Origin: Mageeibacillus sp. UBA5436
GTDB lineage: Bacteria > Bacillota > Clostridia > Saccharofermentanales > DTU023
Direction: 5' to 3'
DNA: 13,464 nt
Assembly (NCBI GenBank): GCA_002427545.1
Contig: DIRM01000032.1
Coordinates: 45,568 to 59,031, forward strand
The notes below the pieces were generated by a model. The model saw only the letters and a program-made list of their open reading frames with translations. It was not told the origin of the DNA and searched no databases. A program made the translations under genes and the position numbers. Numbering within the stretch: the first letter of the stretch is position 1; every line of letters begins with the position of its first letter. Below are positions 7,544 to 13,464 of the stretch, one piece after another.

Positions 7544-8648
7544 AGATCTAATTAAATTAAAAAATAAAAAAATAGTTTTTATTAATAATAATATGAGAGT
7601 TGGTGGTGTTCAAAGTTCTTTGTTCAATTTGCTTTCAAAATTAGATGCTTCTAATGAGATAACGCTTGTATTATTCTCTTTAAATGGTGAGTATATTAAG
7701 AGATTGCCCCAAAATGTTAAAGTGAAAAGTGCAGGTAAATTAATATCTATTCTAGGAATTCCTCACAGTGAGACTAAAGGCTGGTTAAAAATATTTTCTT
7801 TTTTTTTAAGAGGAATAACAAGATTATACAGTTTTAATGTGGCTATTCAATTTATTTTATTGTTTACTAAAAAAATTACTGATGAGTATGATTTAGCTTT
7901 TTCTTTTCTACAGGATTCACCCGAAAATGTTTTTTATGGAGGCTGTAATTTATTTACGTTAAAAAAAATTAGTTCTTTACTGAAAATTAGTTATATACAT
8001 GCAGATTATTCAAATTATGGAGGTGCAACAAATTATAATATTAATATTTTAAGGAAATTTGATTATATAGCATTAGTTTCAGAAAGCTGCAAAAAACAGT
8101 TTACTTCTGTTGTTCCTGAACTAACGAATAAAGCAATTGTAATAAAAAATTTTGTGTTGGATGAGGAGATTAAAATGCTTTCAGATTGTGATCCATACTT
8201 ATATAAAAATGGATTTTTAAACTTTTTATATGTGGGTAGGCTAGCACAAGAAAAAGGACTTTTTAGGCTATTAGATGCTTTTACAGAAGTAAGTAGCATT
8301 CAGGAAATCCCAATTATGCTTCATATTGTGGGCAATGGACCACTTCTAGATGATATTGCTTCTTATATTGATAATAAAGGTATTAATCAGATTGTAGAAA
8401 TTCATGAAGAAACAGATAACCCCTATAGATTTATGAAAAATGCGAATGCGCTGGTATTAAGTTCTTTTCACGAAGCTGCTCCAATGGTTATTAGTGAAGC
8501 TTTAGTATTAGGTTTGAAGGTCCTAACTACTAATACCTGTTCTGCTAAAGAAATGATTACAGATGATGAAGGGTGGGTATGTGAAAATTCAAAAGAAGGA
8601 CTATGCAAGGGCTTATTAGATGCAATAGGTGAACTTAGATATGTCTAA
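7524..8648 (+). CDS. GT4-like glycosyltransferase (GT-B fold)
   Basis: The product is up to 374 residues, usual for family 4 retaining glycosyltransferases. The N-terminal domain has the acceptor-side motif MRVGGVQSS (GGVQ at residues 27-30). The C-terminal half has the donor-binding pattern: FLYVGRLAQEKG, LHIVGNGPLL, and E-x7-E (Glu317 and Glu325 in HEAAPMVISE), followed by EMI near the end. It should add a sugar to the lipid-linked repeat unit on the cytoplasmic face. Three consecutive ATG codons (7524, 7527, 7530) follow an AAGGGA ribosome binding site at 7513-7518, so the true start could be any of them; 7527 has the best spacing. It overlaps the gene before and the gene after, suggesting translational coupling. 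Confidence 0.92.
   Translation: MMMFNAKDLIKLKNKKIVFINNNMRVGGVQSSLFNLLSKLDASNEITLVLFSLNGEYIKRLPQNVKVKSAGKLISILGIPHSETKGWLKIFSFFLRGITRLYSFNVAIQFILLFTKKITDEYDLAFSFLQDSPENVFYGGCNLFTLKKISSLLKISYIHADYSNYGGATNYNINILRKFDYIALVSESCKKQFTSVVPELTNKAIVIKNFVLDEEIKMLSDCDPYLYKNGFLNFLYVGRLAQEKGLFRLLDAFTEVSSIQEIPIMLHIVGNGPLLDDIASYIDNKGINQIVEIHEETDNPYRFMKNANALVLSSFHEAAPMVISEALVLGLKVLTTNTCSAKEMITDDEGWVCENSKEGLCKGLLDAIGELRYV
8627..8632 (+). promoter_or_regulatory. Ribosome binding site fixing the wzy start
   Basis: AGGTGA lies eight bases before ATG 8641. It overlaps the alternative GTG at 8629, which has no site of its own, so ATG 8641 is chosen. The site lies inside the end of the preceding gene. Confidence 0.7.
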
Positions 8649-9993
8649 ATATAAGAAGATTGTAATAGTAAAATCAGATTTGAATATATATTTGAATCTT
8701 TTTGTGGTGACAATTTTTATTCTTTTAGGCACATACAATAGTGTGTTTTCTTATCTCGCATTACTATTTGCGATTATTCAACTTTTAATTACACCAATTA
8801 CGACGAATGCGTACATTTTATTTTATATTATGAATTTTTCTTCGATTTTTAAAGCTTCTCCAGATAGTTTTTCTTTTTTTACACTTCTGTTTATTGTGTT
8901 TGTAATTAAATATATGGTTAAGAAAAAAATTAGCACTTTTGAAGTGAATTTATTGCTTTTTATGATTTTTTTGATAATTATGCAGTATATCCATTCTGGA
9001 ACAATTGATATTTTAAAAACAATAAAATTTTTTGTTAGTATGGAATTCATCTTTTATATATGGGATGACAGAAAAAAGCTGAATGTATATATCCTAATGA
9101 AGGTATATTCATTAGGAGTTATTATAGCCTCATTAATTGCATTTGGGGCAAATCCAAATTTGTTTAAGATTAATGAATATATTCTTAAGCAAAACTTTAA
9201 ATATGGAAATGTTTTTATTGGACGATTTTCAGGGCTTTACTCTGATCCAAATTATTATGGTGTAAACGTAATAATTGCAATGTGCCTATTAATTATATTG
9301 TATTATTCAAATAGATTAAAATTGAGTTTATTTTTAACTGAGTTTTTTGCTTTGATGTTTTTTGCTATCAATACTTATAGCAAATCTGTTTTTTTTATGT
9401 TGCTAATTCCATTGAGTTTGATATTTTATATTTTATTTAAAAAAAGACATTATTTTCTTTCTATTACTTTGCTAGCAATAGGATTTATATTATTAGGGTT
9501 CATTTTTAGGGGAGAAATTACTAAAGTAAATATGATAATCTATCGCCTTAAAGGGACAAGGTTAAGTAATTTAAAAGATAATCTAAACTATATTACAACA
9601 GGTAGAATTGATCTTTGGGAAACTTATTTAGATCGAATTCTTCACGAATATAAATATTTATACTTTGGACGAGGGATAAACTATCCTATAATTGGTGATC
9701 TTGCAGAACATAATACATTTATTCAATTAGTCTATTATTTTGGAATTATCGGTACAGTTTGGTTCTTTTTTATGCTGTTGAGTTTGAAAGGAAGATATCA
9801 AGCTTCTCGCAATTATCTAAATTATAGCGTTTTATTTACAGTTCTATTAATGTATTGTTTTTTATCAGAATTGTTTTATTTTGATGCGCCTTTCCATCTT
9901 GCTTTATGTTTATTAACAATTGATATTAACCTGAATCCACAGAAATCCAATGAAAGTTTAGATGATAATGTATGGTTAAAAAAATATTATTAA
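8641..9993 (+). CDS. wzy: Wzy-type polysaccharide polymerase (O-antigen ligase/polymerase family)
   Basis: The product is 450 residues, very hydrophobic, with about 10-12 predicted membrane segments and a long outside loop toward the C-terminus. The segment GRFSGLYSDPNYYG (about 9219-9262) matches the R-x-x-G-x-x-x-DPN signature of O-antigen ligase/polymerase proteins. The downstream TGRIDLW, then FGRGINYP and AEHNTF, match the conserved Wzy_C region. Wzy polymerases link repeat units on the outer face of the membrane, and the presence of a flippase and glycosyltransferases in the same run supports polymerase over ligase. The start overlaps the preceding gene by eight bases; the end overlaps the acyltransferase by 22. 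Sequence between the motifs is AT-rich and typical of fast-evolving wzy genes, so repeat-unit specificity cannot be predicted. Confidence 0.87.
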   Translation: MSKYKKIVIVKSDLNIYLNLFVVTIFILLGTYNSVFSYLALLFAIIQLLITPITTNAYILFYIMNFSSIFKASPDSFSFFTLLFIVFVIKYMVKKKISTFEVNLLLFMIFLIIMQYIHSGTIDILKTIKFFVSMEFIFYIWDDRKKLNVYILMKVYSLGVIIASLIAFGANPNLFKINEYILKQNFKYGNVFIGRFSGLYSDPNYYGVNVIIAMCLLIILYYSNRLKLSLFLTEFFALMFFAINTYSKSVFFMLLIPLSLIFYILFKKRHYFLSITLLAIGFILLGFIFRGEITKVNMIIYRLKGTRLSNLKDNLNYITTGRIDLWETYLDRILHEYKYLYFGRGINYPIIGDLAEHNTFIQLVYYFGIIGTVWFFFMLLSLKGRYQASRNYLNYSVLFTVLLMYCFLSELFYFDAPFHLALCLLTIDINLNPQKSNESLDDNVWLKKYY

Positions 9994-10502
9994 AAATAAG
10001 GGGAGGAGCACCCTATACACCAGAGAAATTAAGAAAAAATGGTGTTGAAATTGGAGAAAACTGTCATATTTATACGAATAAAATAGATCTTAAACATGGG
10101 TTCCTTATTAAGATAGGCGATAATGTTACTATTAGTTCAGTACGCATTCTTGCACACGATGCTAGCACAAAAATGTATTTAGGGTATAGTAAAGTGGGTT
10201 GTGTTATTATAGGGAACAATGTTTTTATTGGAGCTGAAGCGGTAATACTACCAGGAGTAAGAATAGGGAATAATGTAATCATAGGTGCAGGTTGTCTTGT
10301 ATCTAAAGATATACCAGATAATTCTGTTGTTGCTGGAAATCCAGGAAAAGTTATTGATACTACAAATAATTATATTGAGAAATATAAGTCGAGAATGAAT
10401 AATAAAAATACATGGAATACGGTATGTGAAAATAAAACAAATAAAGAAAAAAAAGAAATGTTTAAATATCTTAAAGATAGTAGAATTGGTTTTGACCCAT
10501 AA
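9972..10502 (+). CDS. Hexapeptide-repeat O-acyltransferase (acetyltransferase, LbH fold)
   Basis: The product is 176 residues. Hexapeptide repeats of the left-handed beta helix run from about residue 45 to 128: IGDNVTI, IGNNVFIG, ILPGVRIGNN and VIIGAG, closing with the typical SKDIPDNSVVAGNPGKVI. His62 in ILAHDAS is at the place of the catalytic His of this family. Such enzymes transfer an acetyl group from acetyl-CoA to a sugar hydroxyl. Here it most likely acetylates the polysaccharide repeat unit or a precursor in the cytoplasm; a serine-acetyltransferase role is less likely given the location. ATG 9972 lies within the end of wzy with no clear ribosome binding site, so translation may depend on ribosomes finishing wzy. 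The Lys/Asn-rich tail after residue 140 is a variable extension. Confidence 0.9.
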   Translation: MVKKILLKIRGGAPYTPEKLRKNGVEIGENCHIYTNKIDLKHGFLIKIGDNVTISSVRILAHDASTKMYLGYSKVGCVIIGNNVFIGAEAVILPGVRIGNNVIIGAGCLVSKDIPDNSVVAGNPGKVIDTTNNYIEKYKSRMNNKNTWNTVCENKTNKEKKEMFKYLKDSRIGFDP

Positions 10503-10504
10503 TG

Positions 10505-10544
10505 TCCAATTTTTATTAACGTGTTTAAGCATTTTTTAATTGGA
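10505..10544 (+). promoter_or_regulatory. Possible weak hairpin covering the wzx ribosome binding site
   Basis: TCCAATT (10505-10511) is the inverse of AATTGGA (10538-10544), separated by 26 bases. The right arm overlaps the GGAAAAG ribosome binding site (10542-10548) of the flippase gene. The stem is short and AT-rich, so it may be chance. Confidence 0.25.
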
Positions 10545-10558
10545 AAAGATGGTAAATA

Positions 10559-12019
10559 ATGGAAAGTAATAAACCTTCCAAATCAAGAGTAATATTTTCT
10601 CTTATTTGGAAAATGTTGGAACGTGGTGGAGCGAAAATTGTTCAACTTATCGTTCAATTAATTTTAACTCGAATATTATCGCCAGAAGATTTTGGCACGA
10701 TAGCGATTATCTTGGTGTTTATTAATTTAGCTCAAATTTTTATACAAAGTGGGCTTAACACTGCTTTAATTCAAAAAAAAGATACAGATAATCTTGACTT
10801 TTCTTCTGCTCTTTTTATGAATTTTATTTTAGCTATTATTTTATACGGATTTATTTTTATCATTGCACCTAGAATTTCGACTTTTTATCATAAAATGGAA
10901 TTAATACCTTTGCTAAGAGTTCTATCTTTGACATTATTTCCAGGAGCTGTTAATTCTATTCAAAATGCCTATGTTTCTAAAAACATGCAATTTAAACAAC
11001 TTTTTTATAGTAGTTTGGGTTCTTATGTTATTTCTGGAATTGCAGGTATTTATGCAGCTTTTATTGGAATGGGAACATGGGCCCTTGTCATCCAAAATGT
11101 AGTTAATCAATTTTCACTAACAATAATAATGTGGTTTACCATTAAGTGGAGACCAACGTTTCAATTTTCTTTGGAAAGAATCAAACAATTGTTTTCTTTT
11201 GCATGGAAATTATTACTATCTGGGCTACTAAGTAATATAACAGGAGAGTTACGAACATTAATCATAGGTCGAATAAATACATCTTCTGAATTAGGCTATT
11301 ACAACAAAGGAAATCAAATACCCACAGCTCTAGTAAGTAGTTTTGATGGTTCAATTCAAGCTGTTATGTTACCTACGTTGTCGTCGTTTCAGGATAATGA
11401 GGTAGATTTAAAGCGGATTATTAGACGTTCTATTAAAACAAGTTCTTTTTTTATTTTGCCGATGATGGTGGGCTTGGTAACGGTAGCTGAACCATTGGTT
11501 TTACATGTGATGGGGGAGAAATGGCTCCCTGCCGTACCATTTTTACGGATTTTTTGTATAGCACAAGCATTGTCACCAATACAAACGGCTAATGTTCAAG
11601 TTGTTAATGCGATAGGGCGAAGTGATATTTATCTAAAACTTGAAGTAATAAAAGATTCCTTTGGACTGATTGTCATAGTATTTAGCGTTCCTTTTGGAAT
11701 ATATGCCATTGCCATTGGCCAAATTGTCTGTTCATTTGTGTCTGCTATCATTAACGCATGGCCAAATAAAAATTTAATTAACTATAGCTTCTCTGAACAA
11801 CTTTCAGATATCCTTCCAGCTGCTGGTATATCAATTTTGATGGGGGCATGCGTGTATTTAATAAGCTATATTAATATGAATTCATTATTAATGATTGTTA
11901 TTCAAATTGTTGTAGGTATTGTTATTTATATGTTATTAGCAAAAGTTTTTAAGTTGGAAAGTGCAACTTATATTAGTATAAGTATTAAAGATATCTTTAC
12001 AGCTAACAAAGAAATATAA
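10559..12019 (+). CDS. wzx: Wzx-type polysaccharide flippase (MOP superfamily, WzxC-like)
   Basis: The product is 486 residues with about 12-14 membrane segments across its length. The N-terminal region (SLIWKMLERGGAK, LILTRILSPEDFGTIAI, then GLNTALIQKKD) is the recognisable start of WzxC/polysaccharide-export MOP proteins, and APRISTFYH and the GYYNKGNQIP segment are also typical. It should flip the undecaprenyl-linked repeat unit from the inner to the outer face of the membrane for Wzy to polymerise. The start ATG has GGAAAAG ten bases upstream. A 56-base gap separates it from the acyltransferase, the largest gap within the run of six genes, and 32 bases separate it from galE. Confidence 0.92.
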   Translation: MESNKPSKSRVIFSLIWKMLERGGAKIVQLIVQLILTRILSPEDFGTIAIILVFINLAQIFIQSGLNTALIQKKDTDNLDFSSALFMNFILAIILYGFIFIIAPRISTFYHKMELIPLLRVLSLTLFPGAVNSIQNAYVSKNMQFKQLFYSSLGSYVISGIAGIYAAFIGMGTWALVIQNVVNQFSLTIIMWFTIKWRPTFQFSLERIKQLFSFAWKLLLSGLLSNITGELRTLIIGRINTSSELGYYNKGNQIPTALVSSFDGSIQAVMLPTLSSFQDNEVDLKRIIRRSIKTSSFFILPMMVGLVTVAEPLVLHVMGEKWLPAVPFLRIFCIAQALSPIQTANVQVVNAIGRSDIYLKLEVIKDSFGLIVIVFSVPFGIYAIAIGQIVCSFVSAIINAWPNKNLINYSFSEQLSDILPAAGISILMGACVYLISYINMNSLLMIVIQIVVGIVIYMLLAKVFKLESATYISISIKDIFTANKEI

Positions 12020-12051
12020 TAAATAATAAATATGTCTAAGAGGAAAAGAAA

Positions 12052-13068
12052 ATGGTGAAAAATATTTTAATTACTGGCTGTTGTGGTTACATTGGTAGCC
12101 ATACTTGTGTTGAACTTTTAAAAAAAGGATATCATGTAGTAGGAATTGATAATTTTATCAACAGTAAAAAAAATGTTTTAGATCATATAAAAAAAATTAC
12201 TGGTGTAGATATCTTATTTTATGAAGGAAATGTTCAAGATGATTCTTTGCTAGAAAAAATTTTTACTGATAATATAATTGATGGTGTTATTGATTTTGCT
12301 GCTTTTAAAGACGTAGGTGAAAGTATTACAAAACCAGTAGAGTATTATATTAATAATATTTCGACCTTATTAAGTTTACTTCAGTTTATGAACAAATATA
12401 ACATAAAAAATTTAATTTTTAGTAGTTCTGCAACGGTTTATGGACAGCAAGATCAGATGCCTATTACAGAAGATGTCTCTGTTGGTGGCACAACAAATCC
12501 ATATGGTACTAGTAAATTATTTGCTGAAAAAATTTTACAAGACCTATATACTGCTGATAATCGCTGGAATATTTGTATTTTGCGTTATTTTAACCCGGTT
12601 GGTGCACATAAAAGTGGTTTGATAGGAGAAGAACCTTCTGGTAAACCAGCCAATTTAATGCCTTTTATCGTTAATGTCGCTTTAGGCCAATATAAAAAAG
12701 TTATAATTTATGGAAATGATTATGATACTGTCGATGGTACAGGTGTTAGAGACTATATACATGTAGTTGATTTAGCTAAGGCGCATGTCAAATGTTTAGA
12801 TAAAATTTTTATTAAAAATGGCGGGATAGATATTTACAATTTAGGTACAGGACATCCATATAGTGTTCTAGAGATTATTAATACGTTTGAAAAAGTTAAT
12901 CAACTTACAATAAATTATGAAATAGGAGAAAGGCGAGCAGGTGATATTGCTATAGCTTATACAGATCCTCAAAAAGCCCAAAAAGAGCTAAATTGGCAAG
13001 CACAATATACCATTGAGGATATGTGCAAAGATTCTTATCAATTTGCAATTAAAAATTTAAGTTTATAA
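12052..13068 (+). CDS. galE: UDP-glucose/UDP-N-acetylglucosamine 4-epimerase
   Basis: The product is 338 residues, the usual GalE length. It has the NAD-binding G-x-x-G-x-x-G at residues 9-15 (GCCGYIG), SSSATVYG with Ser124-126, and the catalytic Tyr151-x-x-x-Lys155 (YGTSK). The sugar-binding NPVGAHKSGLIGE, NLMPF and RDYIHVVDLA segments are also present. The enzyme interconverts UDP-Glc and UDP-Gal in the cytoplasm and supplies galactose-type donors to the locus. The residue at the place of E. coli Tyr299 is Ala302 (AGDIAIAYTD), so the site may also admit N-acetylated sugars. ATG 12052 is set by AGAGGAAAAG at 12039-12048; a GTG directly follows it as the next codon. It is the last intact gene before the transposase remnant. 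Confidence 0.97.
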   Translation: MVKNILITGCCGYIGSHTCVELLKKGYHVVGIDNFINSKKNVLDHIKKITGVDILFYEGNVQDDSLLEKIFTDNIIDGVIDFAAFKDVGESITKPVEYYINNISTLLSLLQFMNKYNIKNLIFSSSATVYGQQDQMPITEDVSVGGTTNPYGTSKLFAEKILQDLYTADNRWNICILRYFNPVGAHKSGLIGEEPSGKPANLMPFIVNVALGQYKKVIIYGNDYDTVDGTGVRDYIHVVDLAKAHVKCLDKIFIKNGGIDIYNLGTGHPYSVLEIINTFEKVNQLTINYEIGERRAGDIAIAYTDPQKAQKELNWQAQYTIEDMCKDSYQFAIKNLSL

Positions 13069-13123
13069 AAAGATTGATAGATATTAGCATAAATGTACTA
13101 AAATTAAAAATAAATACAGATGT

Positions 13124-13464
13124 GTAGAGAAGCGTTTAAAGTTTGACGATAGATGTAGTAGAGAATATCTTATTTTCAAACTGGAATGAGCATTATTATG
13201 TCGTATAAAAGGACTAAAAAGATAGCTGGAATCTGAGGCATTCAAGAAAAAATTTAAAAGTATTACGGTTGATAATGGTCCATAGTTTATAAAATATAAA
13301 GATTTAGAACAGTCTGTATTAAACAAAGGCAAACGAGCAGAAGTATATTATGCCCTTGCTTATTTGTTTTGGAAACGAAGTAACGATGAAGTTTTCAATG
13401 ATTTTATTAGTTTTTTATTCTTAAAGAGGCAGAGATTAAGACGATTAGAGGCACAGAGATAAAA
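13124..13464 (+). pseudogene. IS30-family transposase remnant (decayed, runs off right edge)
   Basis: One frame retains the C-terminal half of an IS30 transposase: REYLIFKL, FKSITVDNG with the second catalytic Asp (codon 13271), LEQSVLNKGKR, VYYA and the NDE segment with the final catalytic Glu (codon 13388). The frame is broken by stops at 13187, 13223 and 13283. VEKRLKFD (13124-13147) is probably the segment before the first catalytic Asp; the stretch that should carry this Asp appears deleted between it and REYLIFKL. After about 13411, similarity (FILKEAEI versus the family F-I-P-K-G-T-D-I) continues in another frame, as if one T was lost from the T run at 13411-13416. No terminal inverted repeat is visible. 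It cannot encode an active enzyme. Confidence 0.85.

Noticed and set aside
8629..8640. GTG 8629 as the wzy start
   Set aside because: It overlaps the ribosome binding site that serves ATG 8641 and has none of its own.
10248..10532. Minus-strand 94-residue frame over the acyltransferase end
   Set aside because: The Ile/Phe-rich product is what an antisense reading of AT-rich coding DNA gives; the plus-strand gene there is well supported.
12440..12622. Short plus-strand frame inside galE
   Set aside because: It is an out-of-frame shadow of a clearly conserved gene, with no ribosome binding site or recognisable product.
13069..13100. Terminator directly after galE
   Set aside because: Only weak AT-rich complementarity is visible, with no GC-containing stem followed by a T run.
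13084..13332. Minus-strand 82-residue frame at the right end
   Set aside because: It is antisense to the IS30 transposase remnant, has no recognisable motif, and its existence follows from the AT-rich decayed sequence.

Overview
The window is AT-rich DNA from a low-GC Gram-positive bacterium, most likely a host-associated member of the Bacillota. The indications are AT-rich codon use, purine-rich ribosome binding sites, tightly overlapping genes, a giant multidomain surface protein with tyrosine-rich C-terminal wall-binding modules and a BspA-like leucine-rich segment, and a decayed IS30-family transposase of the Firmicutes type. Protein style suggests gut or oral groups such as Erysipelotrichales or Lachnospirales, but genus and species cannot be fixed from this sequence.

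Bases 2-6637 are the 3' part of one giant gene whose start lies left of the window. It encodes over 2200 residues of an exported, multidomain protein. In order: an acidic linker; a phosphodiester glycosidase (NAGPA-type) domain; Ig-like, carbohydrate-binding-like and cohesin-like beta domains; a purple-acid-phosphatase-like metallophosphoesterase; a CxxC segment; BspA-like leucine-rich repeats; and four tyrosine-rich modules, the last three complete and separated by Pro-Asp linkers. A good intrinsic-terminator hairpin follows it at 6667-6695.

Bases 6749-13068 hold six same-strand genes for a Wzx/Wzy-dependent surface polysaccharide (capsule or exopolysaccharide): a family 2-like glycosyltransferase, a GT4-like glycosyltransferase, the Wzy polymerase, a hexapeptide-repeat O-acyltransferase, the Wzx flippase and the UDP-sugar 4-epimerase GalE. 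The first four genes overlap end to start, which points to one transcript with translational coupling. GalE supplies UDP-Gal and possibly UDP-GalNAc; the glycosyltransferases build the lipid-linked repeat unit; the acyltransferase decorates it; Wzx flips it; Wzy polymerises it. The priming transferase and chain-length/kinase genes of such loci are not in the window, so this is only part of the locus.

Bases 13069-13464 carry no intact gene. They hold an IS30-family transposase remnant with three in-frame stops, a probable internal deletion and a frameshift, running off the right edge.

The most interesting object is the giant protein. It joins an enzyme type that removes a sugar from a sugar-phosphate diester to one that could then remove the exposed phosphate, on a wall-bound scaffold beside a polysaccharide locus.
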